A DNA stretch of 64,000 bases from Trujillonella endophytica (lineage in GTDB: Bacteria; Actinomycetota; Actinomycetes; Mycobacteriales; Geodermatophilaceae): the NCBI RefSeq assembly GCF_019799905.1, contig NZ_JABGCI010000001.1:372001-436000 (forward strand), read 5' to 3'. Shown here piece after piece: positions 17,085 through 25,444 of this stretch. The notes beneath the pieces were generated by a model, which worked only from the letters and a program-made list of their open reading frames with translations, did not search any database and had not been told where the DNA came from. The number at the start of each line of letters is the position of its first letter. Within the stretch, counting starts at the first letter, position 1. A program made the translations under genes and the position numbers.

Positions 17085-17993
17085 TCAGTCGGGAGAGGTG
17101 GCGGGGTCCTCGGGGGTGTCGAGGGAGGGCGCCGAGCGGTCGGCGCGCACGCCGGACCGGGAGTCGTCGTCGACGGGGGACCCGTCCGACGCGAGGGCCG
17201 CCGGCGGCAGGTCGGTGCCCGAACCGGCTCCGGCGGACGACGGGGCGGGGCCCGCCGGGGGCAGCGCCGACGGCCCGGCCGGCAGCTGCACCGGAGCGAG
17301 GGGCGCGCCCGCGTCGCCGAGGAGGCCGGCAGCGGCAGCGGGGCCGGCCGCGGCGGGAGCGGAGGACGTGCTGCGGACCGGGCCGACGACGGAGGCGCCG
17401 TCGCCGGACGAGGCCGCCGGGGGAGCGTCGACCACCGCGGAGGCGGACACGGACGTCGGAGCCGCCACCTCGACCGCAGGCGCAGCCGGCGGGGCGGAGG
17501 CGGACGGCGAGGGGACGGCCCCGGGCAGCGCGCCCACCGCGTCGAGGACGGGCTCGACCACCGCGTCGACCACCGGAGCGGCGGGGGTGCGGTCGAGGAC
17601 CTCGAGCACGGGCGTCGTCACCGCGTCGACCACCGGGACGACGACCTGGTCGACCACCGGGACGACGACCTGGTCGACCACCGGGGCGACGACGCGGTCG
17701 ACCACCGGGGTGATGACGCGGTCGGCCACCGGGGCGACGACCTGGTCGACGACCGGCCGGACGGGGGGAGGCACGAGCTCGCGGACGGGCGGCACGGCGT
17801 CGACCACCGCGCCGGTCACGTCCGCCGCAGCGGTCACCGTGCCGGTCAGCAGCCCGGGGGCCGGCGCCTCCTCCGCCGAGGCGGACGCGGAGACCTGCCC
17901 GGCCAGCCACAGGCCGGCACCGAACCCGACCACCGCGACGCCCCGGACGAGGGCACGACGGAGCCCGGGGGCCCCGCTGCTGCGCTCGTCCAT
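17085..17993 (-). CDS. Secreted Val/Pro/Ala-rich repeat protein
   Basis: A 302-aa protein of unknown function. ATG 17993 follows GAGGAG; a signal peptide (VRGVAVVGFGAGLWLAGQ then VSASASA) leads into an octapeptide repeat PVVDQVVV (about residues 75-125, at least six units), then a Pro/Ala/Ser-rich, probably disordered region to the end. No sorting motif is seen. It lies 90 nt upstream of the chaplin-like gene on the same strand and is probably its operon partner. Valine-rich alternating sequence suggests beta structure or self-association, which is inference only. Confidence 0.72.
   Translation of the reverse strand: MDERSSGAPGLRRALVRGVAVVGFGAGLWLAGQVSASASAEEAPAPGLLTGTVTAAADVTGAVVDAVPPVRELVPPPVRPVVDQVVAPVADRVITPVVDRVVAPVVDQVVVPVVDQVVVPVVDAVTTPVLEVLDRTPAAPVVDAVVEPVLDAVGALPGAVPSPSASAPPAAPAVEVAAPTSVSASAVVDAPPAASSGDGASVVGPVRSTSSAPAAAGPAAAAGLLGDAGAPLAPVQLPAGPSALPPAGPAPSSAGAGSGTDLPPAALASDGSPVDDDSRSGVRADRSAPSLDTPEDPATSPD
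17625..17760. repeat. 24-bp tandem repeat (octapeptide VVDQVVVP)
   Basis: About five to six copies of a 24-bp unit (GTCGACCACCGGGACGACGA followed by CCTG) run head to tail within the secreted Val-rich protein gene. The two copies on the left are identical and those on the right diverge. Confidence 0.8.
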
Positions 17994-18173
17994 GCCGGCT
18001 CCTCGCTGTGATCGGTCCACTGCAAAGCGTGACGCGTGCTGACGGCCGGCGCGAGCCGGAATCCGTCCCCCGATCGGGTGGTCCCTTGCGACGGACCGGT
18101 CACACCCCGTTATCAGCGGCTGCGAGCGCTGTGTCACGTGAAACGCGTGAGGCGGGATGGCAGGGTGCCGGAC

Positions 18174-20177
18174 GTGACCGGCAACGCCCGCGAGGTCCTC
18201 TGGCGGCCCACCCCCGAGTCCATCGGCGCCACGCGCCTGGCCGAGTTCGCGGCCCGGGTGCAGCAGCGCCGCGGCGTGGACCTCGGCGATCCTCTGGGCT
18301 ACGACCGGCTGTGGCGCTGGTCCGTCGAGCACCTCGACCGCTTCTGGGCCGAGGTCGCCGACTGGAGCGGCGCGCTGCCGGGCGTGCCGGACGACCGCGT
18401 CCTCGGCCGGCGGGACATGCCGGGCGCCGAGTGGTTCCCCGGTGCCACGGTCAACTACGCCGAGCAGGCGCTGCGATCGGCGTCCGACGCGCACCCCGCC
18501 CTCGTCGCGGTCACCGAGGAGACGTTGGCCGGTGACGCCGAGCCCGTCGAGATCTCCTGGGCCGAGCTCCGCGGGCGGGTGGGCGCCTTCGCCGCGACGC
18601 TGCGCCGGCTCGGTGTGCGGCGCGGCGACCGGGTGGCCGGTTACCTGCCCAACGTGCCCGAGGCCGTCGTCGCCTTCCTCGGTGCGGCGTCGATCGGGGC
18701 GGTGTGGTCGTCGTGCGCGCCGGACTTCGGCACGCGCAGCGTCCTGGACCGGTTCGCGCAGATCGAGCCGACGGTGCTGGTCGCCGTCGACGGTTACCGC
18801 TTCAACGGCCGCCCGCACGACCGGCGGGAGGTCGTCGCCGAGCTGCGCGCGGCGCTGCCCAGCGTGCGGACGACGATCGCCGTCCCCCGGCTGTTCCCCG
18901 GCGAGCTGCCGGACGGCGGCCCCGGCGAGGTGCTCGCCTGGGACGACGCCGTGGCCGACGAGCAGGAGCCCGAGTTCGAGCCCCTGCCCTTCGACGCCCC
19001 GCTGTGGATCGTCTACTCCTCGGGCACCACCGGGCTGCCCAAGGGGATCGTGCACGGCCACGGCGGCGTCGTCCTCGAGCAGTGGAAGCAGCTGGCCCTG
19101 CACGGCGACGTCCGCCCCGGTGACCGCTTCTACTGGTACGCCTCCACCGCCTGGATCATGTGGAACATCGCCACCTCGGCGCTGCTCGTGGGCGCCACCG
19201 TGGTCGTGCACGACGGGGCGCCGGCGTACCCGGCGGTCGACGCCCAGTTCGCCCTCGCCGCGCGCACCGGCGTCACCTACCTCGGCACCAGCGCCGGTTA
19301 CCTGACCGCCTGCGAGAAGGCCGGCATCCGCCCCGGCGACACCCACGACCTGTCCCGCGTCCGCGCCATCGGCTCCACCGGCTCGCCGCTGCCGGCCTCG
19401 ACGTTCTCCTGGGTGTACGACGCGGTGCGCAGCGACGTCTTCCTCGGCTCGCTGTCGGGTGGCACCGACGTCGCCACCGGCTTCATCGGCAGCTCGCTGC
19501 TCCTGCCGGTCACCGCCGGAGAGCTCCAGCGGCCCATGCTGGCCGTGGCGGCCGCGGCCTGGGACGAGCAGGGGCGGCCGGTCGTCGGCGAGCTGGGGGA
19601 GCTCGTGGTGACCGAGCCGATGCCCTCGATGCCGCTGTACTTCTGGGCGGACCCCGACGGCACCCGCTACCGCGAGGCCTACTTCGAGCCGTGGCCGGGC
19701 GTGTGGCGGCACGGCGACTGGCTCGAGATCACCGAGCGCGGCACCTGCGTGATCACCGGCCGGTCGGACTCCACCCTCAACCGCGGCGGCGTGCGGATGG
19801 GCACGGCCGACATCTACGCCGCCGTGGAGCCCATCCCGGAGATCGCCGACTGCGTGGTGCTCGGCGTGGAGCAGCGGGACGGCGGCTACTGGATGCCGCT
19901 GTTCGTCCAGCTCGCGGCCGGCGCCGAGCTCACCGACGACCTGGTGGCGCGCATCCGCGAGGCCATCCGGACGCAGGCCAGCCCGCGCCACGTGCCCGAC
20001 GAGGTGATCGCCGTGCCCGCGGTGCCCCACACCCGGACCGGCAAGCGGCTGGAGGTGCCGCTCAAGCGGCTCTTCCAGGGCGTCGACCCGCAGAAGGCGG
20101 TGAACACCGGCGCGGTGGACGACCCCGCGGCGGTGGACCACTACGTCGCGCTGGCCCGGGAGCGCGGCACCCGCTGA
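18174..20177 (+). CDS. aacS: Acetoacetyl-CoA synthetase (acetoacetate-CoA ligase)
   Basis: A 667-aa adenylate-forming enzyme that activates acetoacetate to acetoacetyl-CoA. The N-terminal WRPTPESIGATRLAEFAARV and YDRLWRWSVEHLDRFW are typical of AacS. The AMP-binding motif is YSSGTTGLPKGIVHGHGG; LSGGTDVATGF and GRSDSTLNRGGVRMG mark the C-terminal half; the late Lys motif is RTGKRLEVPLKRLFQG. GTG 18174 is chosen with AGG nine nt upstream; GTG 18165 is possible. It is divergent from the Val-rich protein and convergent with the NUDIX gene. Ketone-body or polyhydroxyalkanoate use is likely. Confidence 0.92.
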   Translation: MTGNAREVLWRPTPESIGATRLAEFAARVQQRRGVDLGDPLGYDRLWRWSVEHLDRFWAEVADWSGALPGVPDDRVLGRRDMPGAEWFPGATVNYAEQALRSASDAHPALVAVTEETLAGDAEPVEISWAELRGRVGAFAATLRRLGVRRGDRVAGYLPNVPEAVVAFLGAASIGAVWSSCAPDFGTRSVLDRFAQIEPTVLVAVDGYRFNGRPHDRREVVAELRAALPSVRTTIAVPRLFPGELPDGGPGEVLAWDDAVADEQEPEFEPLPFDAPLWIVYSSGTTGLPKGIVHGHGGVVLEQWKQLALHGDVRPGDRFYWYASTAWIMWNIATSALLVGATVVVHDGAPAYPAVDAQFALAARTGVTYLGTSAGYLTACEKAGIRPGDTHDLSRVRAIGSTGSPLPASTFSWVYDAVRSDVFLGSLSGGTDVATGFIGSSLLLPVTAGELQRPMLAVAAAAWDEQGRPVVGELGELVVTEPMPSMPLYFWADPDGTRYREAYFEPWPGVWRHGDWLEITERGTCVITGRSDSTLNRGGVRMGTADIYAAVEPIPEIADCVVLGVEQRDGGYWMPLFVQLAAGAELTDDLVARIREAIRTQASPRHVPDEVIAVPAVPHTRTGKRLEVPLKRLFQGVDPQKAVNTGAVDDPAAVDHYVALARERGTR

Positions 20178-20180
20178 GCG

Positions 20181-20852
20181 TCACCGCGGGAAGGGGCCGC
20201 GCAGTACGGCCCACTGCAGGAGCAGCACGGTCTTGGCGTCGGCGATCCGGCCGTCGTCCACCATCGCCAGCGCCTCGTCGAGGCCGAGCTCGAGCACCTC
20301 GATGTCCTCGCCCTCCGCCACCAGCCCGCCGCCGGCCGACACCCGGTCGGCCGGGGTGTAGGGCGCGGAGAAGAAGTGCAGGCACTCGGTGACCGAGCCC
20401 GGGCTCATGTAGAGGTCGAAGACGTGCGTCAGCTCGCCCACCACGACGCCGAGCTCCTCCTCGGCCTCCCGGCGGATCGCGGCCACGGCGTCCTGGTCGT
20501 CGAGGAGACCGGCCGCCGCCTCCACGAGCATCCCGTCGGGATGGCCGTTGACGTAGGCGGGGTAGCGGAACTGCCGGGTGAGCAGGACGGTCCGCCGCTC
20601 GGTGTCGAACAGCAGCAGGGTGGCGCCGTCGCCGCGGTCGTAGGTCTCCCGCTGCTCGGTCGTCCAGCTCCCGTCGCGGCGGCGCTGGTCGAACGTGGTC
20701 CGCCGCAGCACGTGCCACCCGTCGGACAGCAGCTCCACGTCCCGGACGACGACGTCCGGGTTGCCGGTCAGGTCGCGCCCGGCCCGGTCCAGGCCGGTAC
20801 GGCCGCGGGAGTCGGGGACGTCGACGCCGCGGACGCCGGTCGCCGCGGTCAC
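20181..20852 (-). CDS. NUDIX hydrolase, NudK-like (GDP-mannose/ADP-sugar pyrophosphatase)
   Basis: A 223-aa NUDIX enzyme. The box AGLLDDQDAVAAIRREAEEE and the following FDLYMSPGSVTECLHFF match the layout of E. coli NudK, which splits GDP-mannose and related nucleotide sugars. The first glutamate of the NUDIX consensus is Asp here, but the REAEEE core is intact. GTG 20852 overlaps the stop of the DUF4406 gene (GTGA), and it is the last gene of a three-gene operon led by a DeoR regulator. ADP-ribose pyrophosphatase is the alternative. Confidence 0.86.
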   Translation of the reverse strand: MTAATGVRGVDVPDSRGRTGLDRAGRDLTGNPDVVVRDVELLSDGWHVLRRTTFDQRRRDGSWTTEQRETYDRGDGATLLLFDTERRTVLLTRQFRYPAYVNGHPDGMLVEAAAGLLDDQDAVAAIRREAEEELGVVVGELTHVFDLYMSPGSVTECLHFFSAPYTPADRVSAGGGLVAEGEDIEVLELGLDEALAMVDDGRIADAKTVLLLQWAVLRGPFPR

Positions 20853-21226
20853 CGGGCCACCGCCGGGACGTCGTCGACGCGGGTGTAGACCGCCGCGCCA
20901 CGGGCCCGGGCGAGCTCGACCATCTCGTCGGACCCCGCCGAGGCGCCCGGCAGCCGCAGGACGGCGTCGCAGCGGGCGACCAGGCGGCGGCCCATCGGGT
21001 GGAACACCTCGTCGAACGCGGCGTCGCCGACCCGGGTGGACCCGGCGAGCCCGGCCAGCGGGAGGGCGAGGTCCTCGCCGTTGACGGCCAGGTGGCCCGC
21101 GCGGAACAGCGCGAGGCAGGCCTCCTGGATGGCCCGGTGGTTGGCCGCGATCAGCGCCGGGTCGTCGCCCGTGCCGCCGCGGTAGGGCCCGGCCACCAGG
21201 ATCATCAGGGGTTCGTTCGCGGTCAT
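20849..21226 (-). CDS. DUF4406 / nucleoside deoxyribosyltransferase-like protein
   Basis: A 125-aa protein beginning MTANEPLMILVAGPYRGGTG. The ILVAGPY start and the late GASAGSDEMVELARARG segment are characteristic of the nucleoside 2-deoxyribosyltransferase-like fold (DUF4406), in which a late Glu acts as nucleophile. Both ends overlap neighbouring genes by four bases (ATGA and GTGA), so it is coupled to the DeoR regulator and the NUDIX hydrolase. A role in nucleoside or nucleotide-sugar turnover is inference from fold and neighbours. Confidence 0.78.
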   Translation of the reverse strand: MTANEPLMILVAGPYRGGTGDDPALIAANHRAIQEACLALFRAGHLAVNGEDLALPLAGLAGSTRVGDAAFDEVFHPMGRRLVARCDAVLRLPGASAGSDEMVELARARGAAVYTRVDDVPAVAR

Positions 21227-22023
21227 GCGCAGACCACCTCCACGTCGGCGGATTCGAGGGCGGCGAGGGTGTCCTGCGCCACGGGGGAGAGCTGGGGGTC
21301 CCGGGCGCTGGAGTCGGTGACCAGCCGGCCGACCGCGCCGAGGGGGGCGACGGCCGCGAACGCGCGGACGCCGAGCTTGGCGGCGTCGGCCACCACGAGG
21401 GAGGTCCGCGCCTGCTCGAGGGCGACCTGCTTGACCGCGGCGTCCTCGAGGGTGAACTCCGTCCACCCGGCCTCGGCGCTGACCGCGCCGATGGACATCA
21501 CGAACAGGTCGAAGGTGAGTTGGCGGAGCACCGCGGCGGTCAGCGGCCCGGCCAGGCTCTGCTCGCCGGGCCGGGACTCCCCGCCGACCACGAGCAGCCG
21601 GATGCCCGGCCGGTCCGCGAGCGCGGCGGCGACGGGCAGGCTGAGCGCGGCCACGGTGAGCGGACCCCGGTCGGTGGCGGCACGGTCGGCCAGCGCCCGG
21701 GCGACGTGCACCGTCGTCGTCCCGGCGTCCAGGAGCACGGTCGAGCCCGGCTCGACGAGGTCGGCCACCGCCCGGCCGAGCCGGTCCTTGACGGCGGACT
21801 GCCAGCCGGCCCGAGCGGCGAAGCCAGCCGCGGACTCCGGTTCCGCCACCGCCACGGCCCCACCGCGGACGCGCTCCACCAGGCCGCGCGCCTGCAGGGC
21901 GTCGAGGTCGCGCCGCACGGTCATCTCGGAGACACCGAGCCGGGCGGCCAGGTCGGCCAGCGAGACGCGGCCGGCGTTGCGCACCAGGCGCAGCGTCACG
22001 TCGAGTCGGTCGGGAACGGCCAT
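21223..22023 (-). CDS. DeoR/GlpR-family transcriptional regulator
   Basis: A 266-aa regulator. The N-terminal HTH (RVSLADLAARLGVSEMTVRR DL) is the DeoR signature. A sugar-phosphate sensor domain follows, with STVLLDAGTTTVHVARAL, IRLLVVGGESR and VADAAKLGVRAFA. Members usually respond to phosphorylated sugars. It is the first gene of an operon with DUF4406 and NUDIX genes. Three TGTGA repeats lie just upstream of its start and may be its autoregulatory operator. Confidence 0.9.
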   Translation of the reverse strand: MAVPDRLDVTLRLVRNAGRVSLADLAARLGVSEMTVRRDLDALQARGLVERVRGGAVAVAEPESAAGFAARAGWQSAVKDRLGRAVADLVEPGSTVLLDAGTTTVHVARALADRAATDRGPLTVAALSLPVAAALADRPGIRLLVVGGESRPGEQSLAGPLTAAVLRQLTFDLFVMSIGAVSAEAGWTEFTLEDAAVKQVALEQARTSLVVADAAKLGVRAFAAVAPLGAVGRLVTDSSARDPQLSPVAQDTLAALESADVEVVCA

Positions 22024-22044
22024 GCGACGTTCCTAGCACAGCCG

Positions 22045-22070
22045 TGTGAGAAATGTGAGCTTCTTGTGAA
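22045..22070 (-). promoter_or_regulatory. Putative DeoR operator (three TGTGA direct repeats)
   Basis: TGTGAG, TGTGAG and TGTGAA occur at 22045, 22054 and 22065, just 22-47 nt upstream of the deoR-family start. DeoR regulators often bind short direct repeats near their own promoter; binding here is inferred from position only. Confidence 0.4.
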
Positions 22071-22238
22071 CCAGCGGTTGGGGAACGGTCGCCGGGTCTC
22101 CCCTGCCGTGACCTCGTCGTGTCCTGCCGGCGCCGCGCATCACCTTTGGGTGAGGCCCGCTCAGGTGCAGGGCCGCTGCCGCCGATGGGTTCGCGACGTC
22201 GTGTCGCAGGCGCCGCACCCGACCCAGGAGTTCCCCCC

Positions 22239-25200
22239 GTGCAACGCAGTGCCCTCGCCGCAGCCCGTCGTCGTGCCGCGGCGACCGTGGGGACGGTCGC
22301 CGTCCTCCTCTCCCTCGTGGCGGTGGGACCGGCGCGGGCGGAGACCCCTGGCGTCCCCGCGGACAGCGGCGGCACGGAGCCGGCGCCGCCCGCCCTCATC
22401 GAACTGCCGCCGGAGACGGGACCGGCCCCGGTGGAGGACGGCGCGCCCGTCACCGTCTCGGCGATCGCCGTGGTGGACGGCGAGGGTGAGGTCATCACCC
22501 GGCAGGCCGAGCCGACCGAGGTGGACGAGGTGACCGCCGAGCTGGCGGCGCAGCCCGGCGTCCTCGACGTGTCCGTGGAGACGCCCGTCTCCATCACCGG
22601 CACCGACATGTACCGGTACGAGCAGTGGGCCCTGGAGGACCTCCGGCTCCCCGACCTCCCGGCGGACGCCGCGGACGGCTCCGGTCAGCTCGTCGCCGTG
22701 CTCGACACCGGCGTCCTCGCCGCGCACGAGGACCTGGCAGGCCGGGTCCGCTGCGACCTCGGTGCCGACTTCGCCCCCGACGCGGCGTCCTACCCGGGCA
22801 CGAACGGCTGCATCGACCCGCACGGCCACGGCACCCACGTCGCCGGGCAGATCTCCGCGGTGAGCGACAACGACCTCGGCATCGCCGGCGCCAGCAACGC
22901 CGAGATCATGCCGGTGCGCGTCCTCGGCACGAGCGGCGGCGGCACGTCCAGCTCGGTGGCCAACGGGATCATCTGGGCCGTCGACCACGGCGCCGACGTG
23001 ATCAACATGAGCCTCTCCGGGCCGTACAACTCCGCCTACGACACCGCCGTGAAGTACGCCACGGACCGGGACGTCGTGGTGGTGGCGGCGGCCGGCAACA
23101 ACCGCCAGGAGGGCAACGCCGTCGGCTACCCGGCGGCCTCACCCGGCGCCATCTCGGTCGCCGCGACGGACGAGTCCCGAGCCAGCACGTACTTCTCCTA
23201 CTCGGGCCCGACCAACCTCATCTCGGCTCCGGGCTGGCAGATCCTCTCCACCGACCCGGCCTACGAGTACGTGTACCGCAGCGGCACGTCGATGGCGGCG
23301 CCGCACGTCGCGGCGGTGCTGGCCAGGCACCGGGACGCGTTCCCGTCGCACACCGAGGCGCAGATCCGGGACCTCGTCCGCAGCACGGCGATCGACATCG
23401 AGGCGGCGGGCTTCGACAACAACACCGGGTACGGGCTGATCGACGCCTACCAACTGGTCACGGGCGCGCAGGGACCCGCGCTGCTGCCGGGCGCCCCCGC
23501 CGGGGTGACCGCGGTGGCGGGCGACGGGCAGGTCGCCGTGACGTGGACGGCGGCGCCCGGAAACGGCAGCCCCGTGACCGGCTACCGGGTGACGGCGTCC
23601 CCGGGCGGAGCCTCCGCGACGACCGCCGGTGCGACCACCGCCACCCTGACGGGGCTGACCAACGGCACCGCCTACACCGTCACGGTGACCGCGACCAACG
23701 CGGTGGGGACCGGCCCGGCGAGCGCGGCGAGTGCCGCCGTGACGCCGACCGGGCCCCCGGGGGCGCCGACCGCCGTGACGGCCGTGCGCGGTGACGGGCG
23801 GGCGACGGTGTCCTGGTCGGCCGGCGCGACCAACGGCAGTCCGGTGACCGACTACTGGGTGGCGGCCTCTCCCGGTGGCGCGTACGCGCACACGACCGGC
23901 GCGACGACGGCGACGGTGACGGGTCTGACCAACGGCACCGCCTACACGTTCCGGGTCACCGCCCGGAACGCCGCGGGGACCGGCCCGGCGAGCGCGCCGA
24001 GCGCCCCGGTGACACCGCTCGCGCCGCCGCCCGCGCCGCGCACGCCGATCACGGTCGCCCACGAGGCCGCCGGTGGGGACGCCGGTCCGGCCGGCGCCCC
24101 GGTCACCGCAGAGATCTGCGGCCTGCGCGACGGCGGCTGCTACCGCGGGTTCGAGCGGGGCACCTACTACTGGTCGCAGGGCACCGGCGCGCACCTCGTC
24201 AGCGGCGCGGTGGCGGCCCGGTGGGCGGAGCAGCGGTGGGAGACCGGCCCGCTGGGCTACCCGACCGGGGGTGCGGTGTGCGCTCCCGCCGGCTGTGGGC
24301 AGCACTTCCAGGGCGGGTCCATCCACACCAGCACCGCCGGTGGCGCCCGCGCCGTGGTGGGGGCGATCCGCTCGGCGTGGACCGCGGCGGGCGCGCAGGC
24401 CGGCGCGGCGGGCTCCCCGACGACCGAGCACATCTGCGGGCTGCGCGACGGCGGCTGCTACCAGGGCTTCGAGCGCGGCACCTACTACTGGACGGCCGCC
24501 ACCGGGGCGCGCCTGGTCAGCGGCGTGGTCGCGCAGCGGTGGGGCGCGCAGCGCTGGGAGGCCGGGCCGCTCGGATACCCGACGACGGACACGGTGTGCG
24601 GTCTGCACGGCGGGGGCTGCTTCCAGCACTTCCAGACCGGCTCGATCTTCTCCAGCACCGCCGGTGGCGCCCGGGTGGTCTCCGGTGCGATCCGCGACCG
24701 GTGGGCGGCCACGGGCTGGGACTTCGGCTCGCTGGGCTACCCGACGACCGAGCAGGTCTGCGGGCTCCGCGCCGGCGGCTGCTACCAGGGCTTCGAGCGC
24801 GGCACGGTCTACTGGTCGGCCGCCACCGGCGCCCACGACATCAGCGGCGTGGTCGCGGCCCGGTGGGCCGCGCAGCGCTGGGAGGCCGGGCCGCTGGGTT
24901 ATCCGACGACGGACACGGTGTGCGGTCTGCACGGCGGGGGCTGCTTCCAGCACTTCCAGACCGGCTCGATCTTCTCCAGCACCGTGGGCGGCGCCCGGGT
25001 GGTGTGGGGTGCGATCCGCGACCGGTGGGCGGCCACGGGCTGGGACTTCGGCTCGCTGGGGTACCCGACGACCGAGGAGATCTGCGGCCTGCGCGACGGC
25101 GGCTGCTACCAGGGCTTCGAGCGGGGGACCGTCTACTGGTCGGGCGCCAGCGGCGCCTGGCCGGTGGCCGCGCCCGTGGCGGCGGCCTGGGGAGCGCAGG

Positions 25201-25331
25201 GCTGGGAGACCGGCCGGCTGGGCTATCCGGTGGGCGCGGCGGTCTGCTCGGCCGGCAGCTGCAGCCAGCGGTTCCAGGGCGGATCCGCCTCCTGGGCGTC
25301 GGGCACGACCGCCGTCCGGCTGACCCACTAG
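22239..25331 (+). CDS. Secreted subtilisin-like protease with two Fn3 domains and LGFP repeats
   Basis: A 1030-aa secreted S8 protease. GTG 22239 follows CCAGGAG; a signal peptide (about 1-34) precedes an I9-like propeptide (55-115). The peptidase (about 145-405) has the triad in VLDTGV (Asp156), HGHGTHVAG (His197) and SGTSMAAPH (Ser351). Two Fn3 domains (about 420-510 and 515-600) follow, then about seven LGFP-type repeats to the end, with recurring CGLRDGGCYQGFERGTYYW and LGYPT. LGFP repeats bind the mycolate/arabinogalactan wall in relatives, so the enzyme may be held at the cell surface. It stands alone. Confidence 0.92.
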   Translation: MQRSALAAARRRAAATVGTVAVLLSLVAVGPARAETPGVPADSGGTEPAPPALIELPPETGPAPVEDGAPVTVSAIAVVDGEGEVITRQAEPTEVDEVTAELAAQPGVLDVSVETPVSITGTDMYRYEQWALEDLRLPDLPADAADGSGQLVAVLDTGVLAAHEDLAGRVRCDLGADFAPDAASYPGTNGCIDPHGHGTHVAGQISAVSDNDLGIAGASNAEIMPVRVLGTSGGGTSSSVANGIIWAVDHGADVINMSLSGPYNSAYDTAVKYATDRDVVVVAAAGNNRQEGNAVGYPAASPGAISVAATDESRASTYFSYSGPTNLISAPGWQILSTDPAYEYVYRSGTSMAAPHVAAVLARHRDAFPSHTEAQIRDLVRSTAIDIEAAGFDNNTGYGLIDAYQLVTGAQGPALLPGAPAGVTAVAGDGQVAVTWTAAPGNGSPVTGYRVTASPGGASATTAGATTATLTGLTNGTAYTVTVTATNAVGTGPASAASAAVTPTGPPGAPTAVTAVRGDGRATVSWSAGATNGSPVTDYWVAASPGGAYAHTTGATTATVTGLTNGTAYTFRVTARNAAGTGPASAPSAPVTPLAPPPAPRTPITVAHEAAGGDAGPAGAPVTAEICGLRDGGCYRGFERGTYYWSQGTGAHLVSGAVAARWAEQRWETGPLGYPTGGAVCAPAGCGQHFQGGSIHTSTAGGARAVVGAIRSAWTAAGAQAGAAGSPTTEHICGLRDGGCYQGFERGTYYWTAATGARLVSGVVAQRWGAQRWEAGPLGYPTTDTVCGLHGGGCFQHFQTGSIFSSTAGGARVVSGAIRDRWAATGWDFGSLGYPTTEQVCGLRAGGCYQGFERGTVYWSAATGAHDISGVVAARWAAQRWEAGPLGYPTTDTVCGLHGGGCFQHFQTGSIFSSTVGGARVVWGAIRDRWAATGWDFGSLGYPTTEEICGLRDGGCYQGFERGTVYWSGASGAWPVAAPVAAAWGAQGWETGRLGYPVGAAVCSAGSCSQRFQGGSASWASGTTAVRLTH
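24105..25260. repeat. LGFP repeat region with near-identical 324-bp spaced copies
   Basis: The DNA encoding the LGFP units is itself repetitive: the stretch beginning GACGACGGACACGGTGTGCG at 24581 returns at 24905, 324 bp on, with about 160 bp almost unchanged. This equals two 54-codon LGFP units and points to recent internal duplication. Confidence 0.8.
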
Positions 25332-25444
25332 GCGCCGCATCGCGGCGTGATCCCGATCATGACCGCGGGTGAGGCTGCTCTGCGGGGGGCATGCCAGGCG
25401 GCCACAGTGTCGGGCAACGCCGGCCGAGCAGGGAGCGAGCGACG

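Noticed and set aside
15262..17910. An 882-codon minus-strand open frame
   Set aside because: It is an alternative frame of the chaplin-like and Val-rich genes, dominated by Arg/Gly/Pro with no domain, and caused by high GC.
17085..20141. A minus-strand open frame of 1018 codons across the acetoacetyl-CoA synthetase gene
   Set aside because: Only its last 302 codons (from ATG 17993) look like a real protein; the rest is an antisense shadow of the synthetase, with Arg/Gly/His-rich composition and no motifs.
22140..22153. TCACCTTTGGGTGA palindrome upstream of the subtilase
   Set aside because: A single short palindrome with no second copy or matching regulator; not enough to call an operator.
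24105..25260. Possible CRISPR or mobile-element repeats
   Set aside because: The repetition follows 54-codon LGFP protein modules in one continuous reading frame.
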